From NCBI GenBank assembly GCA_910584205.1, contig CAJUAA010000001.1, positions 66,651 through 130,650 on the forward strand: a stretch of 64,000 nucleotides of DNA, in the 5' to 3' direction. This DNA comes from an uncultured Lachnospiraceae bacterium. Its GTDB lineage: Bacteria; Bacillota; Clostridia; Lachnospirales; Lachnospiraceae. The position numbers were made by a program, and so were the translations under genes. The notes beneath the pieces were generated by a model. That model saw nothing but the letters and a program-made list of their open reading frames with translations. It had not been told where the DNA came from and made no database searches. Each line of letters starts with the position of its first letter. Position 1 is the stretch's first letter. Positions 1-7,929 of this stretch are shown here, piece by piece.

Positions 1-17
1 ATATATATACGAAAAAC

Positions 18-63
18 GAGACTCCATGCCGGGGAACTGCCGCCGGGCAGCGGGTCTCTTTAT
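18..63 (+). terminator. Probable intrinsic terminator of an upstream gene
   Basis: GAGAC (18-22) pairs with GTCTC (54-58), and inside it CTGCC (37-41) pairs with GGCAG (46-50) around a GCCG loop. The outer stem is followed by TTTATTTT. The shape fits a rho-independent terminator on the + strand, although the outer stem has an internal bulge. Confidence 0.5.
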
Positions 64-234
64 TTTCCAGAGTACAATCGTAAATTTTACTTATCAGATC
101 CCAAAACACCGACGATATAAAACATAGAGGAGCGCCATCGCGGAAAACTGCCTTTTTATGGAAATACTCCGCTGTGGAATATCCAGCTGCGGAAATATCC
201 CTCCTGCAAAAATTCCATTTTTACTTCTTATCGC

Positions 235-261
235 TTGACACGGTCAGAGGCTGATTATAAG
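235..261 (+). promoter_or_regulatory. Putative promoter of the recombinase gene
   Basis: A perfect TTGACA -35 (235-240) is followed after 15 bases by TATAAG (256-261). The spacer is shorter than the preferred 17, so the call is tentative. It sits about 50 bases before the recombinase start. Confidence 0.4.
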
Positions 262-273
262 CTGATGACAAAC

Positions 274-289
274 ATCGGCAAAAGCCGAT
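274..289 (+). promoter_or_regulatory. Hairpin next to the recombinase ribosome binding site
   Basis: ATCGGC (274-279), AAAA, GCCGAT (284-289) forms a perfect 6-bp stem ending five bases before the AAGGAGG site. It could tune translation or stability of the recombinase message; no T-run follows, so it is not a terminator. Confidence 0.4.
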
Positions 290-312
290 AGATAAGGAGG
301 AAATGAAAGAAC

Positions 313-1149
313 ATGAGACAAAAGACGGTGGAATGCCTAATGGAACGGTTTCGGAAGCGGCTGGAAGAGGATGAGAAGAGCGAAGCGACGATCGTCAAAT
401 ACGTTCACGACGCGCGGCATTTCCTGAGTTATCTGGAAAAGGAGACGGAGATCACCAAAGCGCTGGTGATCACGTACAAACAGCATCTGGCGGTCGCCTA
501 CAAGCTGTCCAGCGCCAATTCCAAGCTGGCGGCGGTCAACTGTTTCCTGCGGACTACGGGATATGGAGACTGCGTGGTGAAGACCTTTCGGATGCAGCGC
601 GAGACGTTCCGCGACAAAGAACTGACCAGAAAAGAATACCTGCTTCTGCTGGAGACAGCACGGAAAAAGGGCAAAAGGCGCCTGTTTCTCCTGATGGAAA
701 CCATTGGGGCCACCGGGATCCGCGTCAGCGAACTTCCGTTCATCACTGTGGAAGCGCTGAAAATCCGGCGGGCAAGCGTATCGCTGAAAGGAAAGACCCG
801 TATGGTGATCCTTCCTGAAAAGCTTTGCCGGGAGCTGGGCAGTTATGCGGAGGACCGCCAGATCAAAAGCGGCAGTATCTTCGTCACCCGGAACGGGCGT
901 GTCATGGATCGGAGCAATATCCTCCATGAGATGAAGGCGCTGTGCCGGGAGGCCGGCGTGGAAGAAGAAAAAGTATTTCCACATAATTTCCGGCATCTTT
1001 TCGCGGTCACCTACTATAATGCGGAGCGGGACATCTGCCATCTGGCGGATCTGCTGGGACACTCGAATATCAACACCACGCGCATTTATACACTGGTGAG
1101 CTGTGAACAACAGGAACAACTGGTCAACCGGCTGGGACTTCTTGCATAG
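313..1149 (+). CDS. Tyrosine recombinase, probable DNA invertase of the adjacent promoter switch
   Basis: A 278-aa tyrosine site-specific recombinase of the XerC/XerD-like type. It cuts and rejoins DNA through a tyrosine-DNA intermediate. The N-terminal 95 residues form the SAM-like core-binding domain. The catalytic domain shows Arg137 (GIRVSEL), a beta-hairpin Lys (LKGKTR, about 159-161), His224-x-x-Arg227 (HNFRH), His250 (LLGHSN) and the nucleophile Tyr259 (RIYT), so the full set is present. The start is placed 12 bases after AAGGAGG. There is no phage or plasmid gene near it. Directly downstream lie inverted repeats flanking a promoter, which suggests it inverts that segment rather than integrating an element. 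Recombinases of this size beside signal peptidase and pilin genes are common in Lachnospiraceae. The family call is firm; the role as invertase is inference from position. Confidence 0.9.
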   Translation: MRQKTVECLMERFRKRLEEDEKSEATIVKYVHDARHFLSYLEKETEITKALVITYKQHLAVAYKLSSANSKLAAVNCFLRTTGYGDCVVKTFRMQRETFRDKELTRKEYLLLLETARKKGKRRLFLLMETIGATGIRVSELPFITVEALKIRRASVSLKGKTRMVILPEKLCRELGSYAEDRQIKSGSIFVTRNGRVMDRSNILHEMKALCREAGVEEEKVFPHNFRHLFAVTYYNAERDICHLADLLGHSNINTTRIYTLVSCEQQEQLVNRLGLLA

Positions 1150-1159
1150 GGCTGTCGAA

Positions 1160-1187
1160 ACCGCATAATGGGCATTACAGGGTAAAA
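1160..1187 (+). repeat. Left arm of the inverted repeat pair
   Basis: The arm begins ACC, contains the 14-base core CATAATGGGCATTA (1164-1177) and ends GGTAAAA. Against the reverse complement of the right arm 24 of 28 positions agree. The arm is itself a rough dyad of two 13-base half-sites around a central GG, as expected for a tyrosine recombinase site. Confidence 0.75.
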
Positions 1188-1192
1188 AAAGC

Positions 1193-1230
1193 GCACTCCC
1201 CGAAAAAACATAAAGAGAGTGCACAAAAAA
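1193..1230. terminator. Terminator-like hairpin after the recombinase
   Basis: GCACTC (1193-1198) pairs with GAGTGC (1217-1222). A T-rich or A-rich run flanks both sides (GTAAAAAAAGC before, ACAAAAAAATA after), so the hairpin could stop transcription from the left side when read on either strand. The loop is long at 18 bases and the stem short, so confidence is moderate. Confidence 0.45.
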
Positions 1231-1285
1231 ATATGAGAAAACCCCTATTTAATGCTAACTTTGACGCTTCTCTTGACGGTCGCTC

Positions 1286-1294
1286 TGTTATACT
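1286..1294 (+). promoter_or_regulatory. Extended -10 promoter facing the surface operon
   Basis: TGTTATACT is an extended -10 (TG-n-TATACT). TTGACG occurs at 1261-1266 and 1273-1278 but neither is at the ideal 17-base spacing, so activity would rely on the extended -10 or an activator. TATAAT (1300-1305) is an alternative -10 from the second TTGACG with a 21-base spacer. Confidence 0.5.
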
Positions 1295-1428
1295 AAGCGT
1301 ATAATCATAAAATAAGCGTCATAGCCTTACATAAAAACGCGGATTCGATATAAAATGAACGGATGATTCAAGACGTTCATATAATTGAAATAGATGTTCT
1401 AAAAAATGAGAAATAAAAAACGACTGCA

Positions 1429-1456
1429 TTTTACCGCATAATGCCCATTATGAGGT
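1429..1456 (-). repeat. Right arm of the inverted repeat pair
   Basis: Contains TAATGCCCATTATG (1439-1452), the exact reverse complement of the left-arm core, flanked by TTTTACC and GGT that also match. The arm is a near-perfect dyad: TTACCGCATAATG, CC, CATTATGAGGTAA. The central CC against GG on the left defines the inverted orientation needed for inversion rather than deletion. Confidence 0.75.
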
Positions 1457-1489
1457 AAGCGTACAGTTTCAGGGGAGATGTGGCCCGAT

Positions 1490-1936
1490 ATGACCGATAA
1501 AGAACTGCGGAAACTGAAAAGGCAGGACCTGCTGCAGATGCTGGTGGCACAGAGTAAGGAAGCGGCAAGGCTGCAGGCAGAGCTGGATGAGAAAAATGAA
1601 GAGATGGATCAGCTCATGGAGAGCTACGGGCGACTGAAAGACAGACTGAATGAAAAAGACGAACTGATCGAGAAGCTGAAGAACCGGCTGAATGAAAAGG
1701 ACGCGGCGGCGGAAGAAGAGAACGTGCAGCACGCGGAGACGGTAGAACGGTTCAAGGAAAAGCTGGATGAAAAAGACGCATTGATCGAGAAGCTGAAGGG
1801 CCGGCTGAACCGTAAGGACGAAAAGATCCGAAAAATAGAAGAAGAGCTGGAAAACATACGCTCCGGCAGATGGAAAGAGCTGGAAGACAACGGCTTCATG
1901 GCGGAGCTGATGTCGAAGCTGAAGACGATGTTTTGA
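1490..1936 (+). CDS. Small charged coiled-coil protein
   Basis: A 148-aa cytoplasmic protein with no signal peptide or membrane segment. From about residue 20 to 130 it is almost all Glu/Lys/Leu heptad-type coiled coil, with an internal repeat built on L-N-E-K-D-E-L-I-E-K-L-K that recurs about four times. The N-terminus MTDKELRKLKRQDLL resembles the start of small proteins that in Lachnospiraceae sit between a tyrosine recombinase and a signal peptidase (recalled, sometimes annotated as DNA repair protein). The start at 1490 is preferred over the ATG at 1478 because AGGGGAGA ends about 11 bases before it. It is the first gene after the putative inverton. Function is unknown; a scaffold or recombinase accessory role is possible. 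Confidence 0.75.
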   Translation: MTDKELRKLKRQDLLQMLVAQSKEAARLQAELDEKNEEMDQLMESYGRLKDRLNEKDELIEKLKNRLNEKDAAAEEENVQHAETVERFKEKLDEKDALIEKLKGRLNRKDEKIRKIEEELENIRSGRWKELEDNGFMAELMSKLKTMF

Positions 1937-1962
1937 AGGAAACGGGAGACAGACGGATACAG

Positions 1963-2565
1963 ATGGATATGGAAAAAGAAGAAGAGAAAGAAAGCAGACT
2001 GGATATCCCGGAGCTTGACCTGCTGGAGGCAGAGCTGGAGAGGGAACAGTATAAAAGCAGATATGGAAGAGTGCTCAGGAGCACGGCGTTTTCACTGATC
2101 GTCGTCGCCGCCGTAGCGGTGCTGATCGCGGTGCTGGTGCTTCCGGTCCTGCAGATCAGCGGGACGTCCATGACGGATTCCCTGCAGGATGAAGACATCG
2201 TGGTGGCGCTCAACAGCAACAGCTATAAGACGGGCGAGATCATTGCCTTCTATTATAATAATAACATCCTGGTAAAGCGGGTCATCGCATCCGCGGGCGA
2301 CTGGGTGGATATAGATGAACAGGGGAATGTATATGTGAACGAGGAGCTGCTCGATGAACCATATATCACGGAGAAGGCGCTGGGGGACTGCAACATCGAC
2401 CTCCCCTACCAGGTGCCGGACGGCAGGTGCTTCGTCATGGGGGACCACAGAGCGACGAGCATTGACAGCCGGAACAAGGCGGTCGGGTGCGTCAGCAATG
2501 ACATGGTGATCGGAAAGATTCTCTTCCGGGTATGGCCTCTGGCAGGACTCGGAATTGTAAAGTGA
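1963..2565 (+). CDS. lepB: Type I signal peptidase
   Basis: A 200-aa membrane-bound serine peptidase that removes signal peptides from secreted proteins. A cytoplasmic acidic N-terminus (about 35 residues) is followed by one transmembrane helix (about 38-63). The catalytic box SGTSMTDSL carries Ser69; the general base is Lys105 in LVKRVIASAGD, and MGDHRATSIDSR is the conserved box E. With Lys rather than His this is the bacterial (P-type) form, in contrast to the SipW-type enzyme at the other end of the same locus. The start at 1963 is chosen because the reading frame upstream overlaps the coiled-coil gene without a ribosome site. It lies 32 bases ahead of the large adhesin gene, so that adhesin and the pilin are its likely clients. 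Confidence 0.88.
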   Translation: MDMEKEEEKESRLDIPELDLLEAELEREQYKSRYGRVLRSTAFSLIVVAAVAVLIAVLVLPVLQISGTSMTDSLQDEDIVVALNSNSYKTGEIIAFYYNNNILVKRVIASAGDWVDIDEQGNVYVNEELLDEPYITEKALGDCNIDLPYQVPDGRCFVMGDHRATSIDSRNKAVGCVSNDMVIGKILFRVWPLAGLGIVK

Positions 2566-2597
2566 CAGATACAGATGCAAGGGAAGGAGACGGCATT

Positions 2598-5500
2598 ATG
2601 GGATTTGATTTCTTATCACAGGCTGCAAAGTTTTTGCAGGAACAAAAAAATTATAAACGCTGGCTGGCAGTGTTCCTGTGTCTCGCGGTAACGACGGTAT
2701 TCGGTACGGCCGCGGCTCTGAAAATGTACGGCCAGGCGATGACCCACCAGGTCAAAGTGCTGGAATGTCAGTACGAGGTGCATGAGCACACGGATGACTG
2801 CTATGAAAAGGACGAGAACGGTGATCCCACGGGAGATCCGATCTGCGGCTGTGCAGACTATGTGGTTCACGTACATAATGACGATTGTTATGATGAGAAT
2901 GGAAATCTCGTGTGCCCGCTGGAAGAGATCGAGCTGCACGAGCACGATGAAAACTGCTACGAGGAAACGGAAGTCCTCGTATGCGAAGAGGGCGAGTCCG
3001 AGAGCGTATCCGGTCATCAGCACACAGACTCCTGCTATACGGAAGTGCAGGGCGAGCTGATCTGTGAAGAATCCACGGAAGGCGGCCACACGCACGACGA
3101 CAGCTGCTACAGCAGCGAGCTGACCTGCGATCTGGAAGAGCATACACATGATGACGGATGCTACAGCAGCGAACTGGCCTGCAGCGACGAGAGCGAAGAG
3201 CATGAGCATGACGACGGATGCTACAGCGAAGAGCTGACCTGCGGACAGGATGAGCATACCCACGGAGACGGATGCTACAGCGAAACGCTGACCTGCGGAC
3301 AGGACGAGAGCACTGCTCACGAGCATACGGACGCCTGCTACGGGACCAAAAAAGAACTGACCTGTACCCAGGGCGAGTCCGAGAGCGTGGAAGGCCACAC
3401 CCACGACGACAGCTGCTACGAGACCGAGGAAACCCTCACCTGCGAGGAGCTGGAGCTGCACACTCATGTGGAAGCGCTTGTAGAAGACGGCGGATGCTAC
3501 GACGAGAGCGCATTTGACGGCGAGACCGGTGAATTTATCGAAGGAAGCCTTCCGGTATGCGGAATCCCGCAGCTGGAGGAGCATGTACATACGGAAGAGT
3601 GCTTCAAGACGGTGGAACTGACGCCGGAGGAAATTGCGGCATTAAATAACGGAGCGAAGCTTCATGTGCATACGGAAGCATGCTACGATGCGGATGGCAA
3701 TCTGATCTGTGAACTTCTGACAGAGGAACCGAAAGAAGAACCAGAAGTGGAACTGAACAGCACATTCGTATATGAGACAGATGGTTATACCCTTCAGTTG
3801 CGGATTCAGGGTGCGTCAGCTCCTGCTGATACGGAGGATGGGGAAGAACCGGCAACAGACAGTTCCGACCCGGAAGAAAGCACAGTTCCGGATCAGGAAG
3901 GAAATGAAACAGGAACAGAGACCGGGAACCCGGATCAGGAAACAACGGAGAATCCGGCGGAAGAGGAGCCTGTAAATACAGACGACGGACAGCAACAGCA
4001 GGATGAAGAAGCAGTGCCGCTGGCGCAAAGCCTGGAGCCGGAAACAGAAGAAACAACCGAAGAGGAAGTGACCGATTCGGCACAGGAGACAGAGCCGGAT
4101 GAACCGGAAGCAGATACGCCAGTACAGGAAGAAGAGGTAAATGAACCAGAAGCAGATGTACCGAAAGAGGAGGATGTGCAGGAGCCGGAACGGCAGATTA
4201 CGATTTCCGACGAATCGGGAGAGCTGACTCTGGAAGTGATCCGTATGAATGATTCGGACGCCCTCTTTGCAGAGATGAACGATTTCATTCAGAAGGCCGG
4301 TGAACCGGCAAAGATCAATGAACTTCTGGAACTGTCGGTACTGGAATTCCACCTGTATCGCGGAGAGGAAGAACTGGATCTTGCAGGATGCACAGTCAAA
4401 GCAGAGATTACTCCCAAAGCGGCGACATCGGAAGAACTGGTTGAGGCGCTCGGAGAAAAAGCGTCTGCAGAAGAAGGAGCAGGTATTATGGTATCTGCGT
4501 TCCGGAAGACTGCAGAGGAGATTCAGGAGACCGGAAACGTATTCCTGACGCCGGAGATGGAAGAGATCCCAGTGCTTGAGAGTGAGATTCCGGAAAATGG
4601 CATACTGACCGTTGCTAGATATGTGCAGCTGGACAGCAGCCAGATCGTAAAAGTAGATCATTCATTCCTCTATGAAACAGAAGACTATACCGTGATCCTG
4701 GATATTCAGGGGAATGCGGGTTACCTGGAGACAGAGGAAGGAGAAGAGACTGCTGCGCCGGTTGGTGAGGAAGCCATAAAGCTGGACAGAAAGCCGTCGG
4801 AGATCGGAAGCGGGGTTGGGACGGAAGCCGGAGAGGGTGAGGAGGCGAAGGCGGAAGAGTCGGATCCTGAAGAGGATGAGGAGGCAAAGACGGAAGAGCC
4901 GGACCCTTTGAAACCGGAGACCGAGCCTGAGGAAGCAGACCAGGCTCTGAAAGAAGAGATTTCGGAAGAAAACGGTATTATGATGCTGGCTCTGGATGCT
5001 CCGGCTGAAGGCGCGGAAGTGCTGGATGAAGCAGCGGAAGAAGAGCCGGATGCAGCGGATGAGACAGAGGAAACGGAGCCGAAGACTGAGCCGGATGAAA
5101 ACGGGGGAAAAGAAAACAACTCGGAATCCGATTCTTTTGACAGTGAGACAGAAGAAGCAGAAGGTACGGTTCTGGATTCGGAGCAGGTGTCGCTGAATGT
5201 GGTGACACTGGATCAGGAAAATGAGTCCTATGCGAAAATGAAGGATTTCGTTGAGAATGAAAGCGAAGTGGCAGGAGACCTGATTGATCTGTCGATCCTG
5301 GAATTCCATATGTACCATGAAGGTGCGGAACTGGACCTGTCTACCTGTATGATGACAGCACAGGTTACGCCGAAGGAAAAGCTGCTGGATGAGATTGAAG
5401 ATCTTCCGGAAGAGACAGCTGAAGATGTGGAAGAATGTATGGTGATTTCTGTTCTGCAGGATGGTGAGGAGGGCATTGAAGAGGCAGATAGGACCTTCCT

Positions 5501-7613
5501 TTCGACAGAGATGGAAAGCGGTCAGATGCCGGTGATGAGTGAGATAAAACTTGCACATAACCAGATGGCAATGGCAAAAGCCGGTACACCAAATCCTAAC
5601 TTTACAGTTCAGTATTATGCAAATCTGCCAGTGGCTGTAACAGGTGATCATGGAGTTTTGGAAGTGATTGATACTACAGGGAAGAAACTTCCACAGAACA
5701 GTTCGACGCAACCGATTAGAAAGCTGGTTCTGAACGATCAGGGAGGCGGAACAAGCAAACGCAGTATTCTAACACAGATTACTTTGACAGAAGTATATCA
5801 ATCCTATCCTTATAAATATATTGAGGCACCCAATCTTTACTATTTTAACCGCCTTCAGGATAATGTCAGCTATACGCTTAACCAGATCTGGATTTTGAAG
5901 GATGGCAAATCAGCAACGAGCACAAATGTAAACGATTGGATAGTCTGTGATCCGAAGACGGTACACTTTACGAATCGTGAAGAAATGGCGGATGAAGCGA
6001 AGAATGTCAGATATATTAAGCCTAACTCAGTTATTCGTCTTGTGTATGAACCGACAAGCGCTCCATATCAGAATGAGGTTGACTTCTATGATTACGATAT
6101 TACAAATGGTGATGGAAAGACGACTTCGACAACAACAGTAAATGGTTATGGAATTAACAGTGCGGAGAATTATACGGGTAAAGGGAACGGCGCTAAGCTG
6201 GCATTTGGAAATGCGAATACCGGTACCGGACTGTTTGCTGAAAAGGTTGATGGAAAAGCAAAGAACTACCTTAACCAGTATAACCGCAGCGGCGTCTATA
6301 AAGGATGTACTTTTGGCTTGGCAGACAGTCTTAACAAGAATGGAGTGATTCAATACAAATCGAATGTTGCAGTGCCCAATCTGTTTAATGAAGGCAATGC
6401 AACGGGAAAAAGGCATATTGATGATTATAAACTGGAATTCAGCCGTGTGGGAGATACTTATACATTGAGTAAAGTAAATACCTCAGGCGGTACGGCGGTG
6501 TTGAGTAATCTGGACCAGTTTAATCATCCGCAATACGGCAGTACTGTTTATAATCATATTTGGACAAATAATTTTTGGCCAATGGATCAAAAGACAGGTG
6601 CGGATGGGAAAACCGGAGGCTCTAATATGCCATGGTTTAACGGTTATGTTAAGAGCGGTTATGAGAGAGGAAGCTATACAAAGGGTGCCTACCAGTATCC
6701 GCCCAGTGATGACGGAGTTGATCATAACAATATGTTCGGTATGCATTATACGGTAGATTTTGAGCTGACAGCTGATTATATCGGTCCGCTGGAATACTAT
6801 TTCTTTGGTGATGATGATATGTGGGTATTCCTGACCAAACTGGGTGAAGATAAGAATCCAGTTTCTGACAGTTCTCTTGGATATGGGAAACTGGTATGTG
6901 ATATCGGAGGAGTTCACAGTTCGGTAGGGGAATATGTAAATCTGTGGGACTACATCTCAAAAGGAAGTTCAGGAAATTACAGATTGACGTTTTTCTATAC
7001 AGAGCGGGGACTTTCAGGCTCTACCTGTTATATGCAGTTTACACTGCCTACGGTAACATCAGATAAACCGCCTCAGCAAAGTGGATCTTTAAAAGTTGAG
7101 AAAAAGCTGACTGGTTTTCCGGAAGGCACAGTTATCTCAGATGAGTTTGACTTTACGATTATGCTCAGAGATAAAAACGGCGGGGATCTGTTGGATGACT
7201 ACAGTTACACGCTGTATAAGAAAGACCAGGCCCCAACTACAGATCTCGTGTTGCATGACGGCAGCCAATTCAGTCTGGCAGATGGAGAATACATTGTAAT
7301 CGAATATCTGCCGGTAGGAACGAAATACATAATTGATGAGGTTGAAAGTGAACTTTATGAAACATCAGGAATAATTACTTATCCAGAAAATGGTGAAATA
7401 AAGACAAAAGAAATCTCAGGTGTGCATATCGAAGGTACGATTGATACGACGGATCGATATGAAGTTACTTACCACAATCACAAACGTTACAAACTCCCCG
7501 AAACCGGTGGACCAGGAACGATACCGTTTGCATTGGGAAGCGTGCTGGTGATCAGCGCTGGTATGGGAGGCGCATACATTCTGCGTCGGAAGAGAAACAG
7601 GAACGCAGCATAA
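2598..7613 (+). CDS. Giant LPETG-anchored surface adhesin, probable pilus tip protein
   Basis: A 1671-aa secreted protein. Residues 1-45 hold a late signal/membrane segment (RWLAVFLCLAVTTVFGTAAA). Residues 62-365 contain 13 units of the form HxHxxxCY, each usually followed by a second Cys (LTC/LVC). Residues about 387-990 are two diverged copies of an acidic Glu/Pro-rich module. Residues about 1000-1490 contain a fibro-slime-like (PA14-like) domain with the GDDDMWVFL core near 1395. A CnaB-like beta domain follows (about 1500-1625), then LPETG at 1633-1637, a hydrophobic helix and a basic tail for sortase anchoring. The start at 2598 follows GGGAAGGAGA; the frame extends 22 codons upstream without a good site. 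Codon use shifts from GC-ending to AT-ending near base 5600. The tip-adhesin role is inferred from its size and its place before the major pilin and sortase. Confidence 0.85.
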   Translation: MGFDFLSQAAKFLQEQKNYKRWLAVFLCLAVTTVFGTAAALKMYGQAMTHQVKVLECQYEVHEHTDDCYEKDENGDPTGDPICGCADYVVHVHNDDCYDENGNLVCPLEEIELHEHDENCYEETEVLVCEEGESESVSGHQHTDSCYTEVQGELICEESTEGGHTHDDSCYSSELTCDLEEHTHDDGCYSSELACSDESEEHEHDDGCYSEELTCGQDEHTHGDGCYSETLTCGQDESTAHEHTDACYGTKKELTCTQGESESVEGHTHDDSCYETEETLTCEELELHTHVEALVEDGGCYDESAFDGETGEFIEGSLPVCGIPQLEEHVHTEECFKTVELTPEEIAALNNGAKLHVHTEACYDADGNLICELLTEEPKEEPEVELNSTFVYETDGYTLQLRIQGASAPADTEDGEEPATDSSDPEESTVPDQEGNETGTETGNPDQETTENPAEEEPVNTDDGQQQQDEEAVPLAQSLEPETEETTEEEVTDSAQETEPDEPEADTPVQEEEVNEPEADVPKEEDVQEPERQITISDESGELTLEVIRMNDSDALFAEMNDFIQKAGEPAKINELLELSVLEFHLYRGEEELDLAGCTVKAEITPKAATSEELVEALGEKASAEEGAGIMVSAFRKTAEEIQETGNVFLTPEMEEIPVLESEIPENGILTVARYVQLDSSQIVKVDHSFLYETEDYTVILDIQGNAGYLETEEGEETAAPVGEEAIKLDRKPSEIGSGVGTEAGEGEEAKAEESDPEEDEEAKTEEPDPLKPETEPEEADQALKEEISEENGIMMLALDAPAEGAEVLDEAAEEEPDAADETEETEPKTEPDENGGKENNSESDSFDSETEEAEGTVLDSEQVSLNVVTLDQENESYAKMKDFVENESEVAGDLIDLSILEFHMYHEGAELDLSTCMMTAQVTPKEKLLDEIEDLPEETAEDVEECMVISVLQDGEEGIEEADRTFLSTEMESGQMPVMSEIKLAHNQMAMAKAGTPNPNFTVQYYANLPVAVTGDHGVLEVIDTTGKKLPQNSSTQPIRKLVLNDQGGGTSKRSILTQITLTEVYQSYPYKYIEAPNLYYFNRLQDNVSYTLNQIWILKDGKSATSTNVNDWIVCDPKTVHFTNREEMADEAKNVRYIKPNSVIRLVYEPTSAPYQNEVDFYDYDITNGDGKTTSTTTVNGYGINSAENYTGKGNGAKLAFGNANTGTGLFAEKVDGKAKNYLNQYNRSGVYKGCTFGLADSLNKNGVIQYKSNVAVPNLFNEGNATGKRHIDDYKLEFSRVGDTYTLSKVNTSGGTAVLSNLDQFNHPQYGSTVYNHIWTNNFWPMDQKTGADGKTGGSNMPWFNGYVKSGYERGSYTKGAYQYPPSDDGVDHNNMFGMHYTVDFELTADYIGPLEYYFFGDDDMWVFLTKLGEDKNPVSDSSLGYGKLVCDIGGVHSSVGEYVNLWDYISKGSSGNYRLTFFYTERGLSGSTCYMQFTLPTVTSDKPPQQSGSLKVEKKLTGFPEGTVISDEFDFTIMLRDKNGGDLLDDYSYTLYKKDQAPTTDLVLHDGSQFSLADGEYIVIEYLPVGTKYIIDEVESELYETSGIITYPENGEIKTKEISGVHIEGTIDTTDRYEVTYHNHKRYKLPETGGPGTIPFALGSVLVISAGMGGAYILRRKRNRNAA
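2781..3700 (+). repeat. Thirteen-copy HxHxDxCY coding repeat
   Basis: Thirteen units share the protein pattern HxHxxxCY/F with a following LxC, spaced mostly 15-35 residues. At the DNA level several are nearly identical around GACGGATGCTACAGC (3150-3310), so recent duplication by slippage or unequal crossover is likely. Two His and two Cys per unit would suit metal binding; that is inference. Confidence 0.8.
3757..5560 (+). repeat. Tandem duplication of an acidic adhesin module
   Basis: Unit A (about 3757-4650) and unit B (about 4660-5560) encode the same order of blocks: FVYETDGYTLQLRIQG / FLYETEDYTVILDIQG, a Glu/Pro-rich spacer, then LELSVLEFHLY / IDLSILEFHMY, an ELDL strand and a KAEITPK / TAQVTPK strand. 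The folded blocks are conserved while the acidic spacers vary in length. Confidence 0.7.
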
Positions 7614-7929
7614 CAGATGCGCGTATGGTGTCTGAGAGGTGCGTATAGACCAGTTATATGGTTTCAGGCATTTGAAGCGGGAGGTCCGTGCAGTTATAAG
7701 CACGGCTTCCCGGATACAAAAAGACATCGAAATAACATTAGATACATGGGAAAACTGGTCGGAAGGATCCGGCATGGTCAACCTTTTGTATATAGGAAAT
7801 GCAGGAGGAGGTGTGGATCAGAGGATTGGGTGGTTTTTAAGGCGTCACCAACCGGAAGGCGGAAAACAAACAGAAATCTGCCCTCTGGAAAGTAAATTGA
7901 AAATTATAAAAAAGAAAGGAAGAAAAACT
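7614..7929. other. Long leader between adhesin and major pilin
   Basis: These 316 bases have no convincing gene. A strong hairpin lies at 7679-7711: GGGAGGTCCGTGC pairs with GCACGGCTTCCC around AGTTATAA. It has no T-run, so it is a transcript stem rather than a terminator. The pilin frame stays open upstream to a GTG at 7639, giving 97 extra residues, but there is no signal peptide in them and a good AAGGAAG site and lysine-rich signal peptide begin only at 7930. The stretch may set the level of pilin over adhesin by processing or an internal promoter. Confidence 0.55.

Larger units (their letters stand above)
1..312. other. Non-coding region upstream of the recombinase
   Basis: No convincing gene lies in these 312 bases. 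From left to right there is a hairpin followed by a T-rich run (18-63), a plain AT-rich stretch with nothing I can name (64-230), a promoter-like pair of hexamers (235-261), a small hairpin (274-289) and the AAGGAGG ribosome binding site of the recombinase (294-300). The gene that the terminator would serve lies outside the window. Confidence 0.6.
1150..1489. promoter_or_regulatory. Candidate invertible promoter segment (inverton)
   Basis: This gene-free stretch separates the recombinase from the surface operon. It holds a left repeat arm (1160-1187), a terminator-like hairpin (1193-1230), an extended -10 promoter pointing right (1286-1294) and a right repeat arm in opposite orientation (1429-1456). 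Two TTGACG copies (1261-1266, 1273-1278) precede the -10. A small dyad TTATAC/GTATAA (1288-1304) overlaps it. The arrangement matches known phase-variable promoters, where inversion turns the promoter toward or away from the operon. In the orientation given here the promoter faces the operon, that is, ON. Confidence 0.7.

Noticed and set aside
313..1149. Phage or ICE integrase with attachment site
   Set aside because: No phage, conjugation or excision gene lies nearby, no tRNA borders it, and the repeat pair beside it is inverted, not direct.
2781..3700. CRISPR-like regular repeats
   Set aside because: The repeats are in frame, of unequal spacing and encode the HxHxDxCY units; there are no constant direct repeats with unique spacers and no cas genes.
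7617..7895. 92-codon open frame before the pilin
   Set aside because: Arg/Cys-rich translation, no ribosome site, overlaps the hairpin, no domain.
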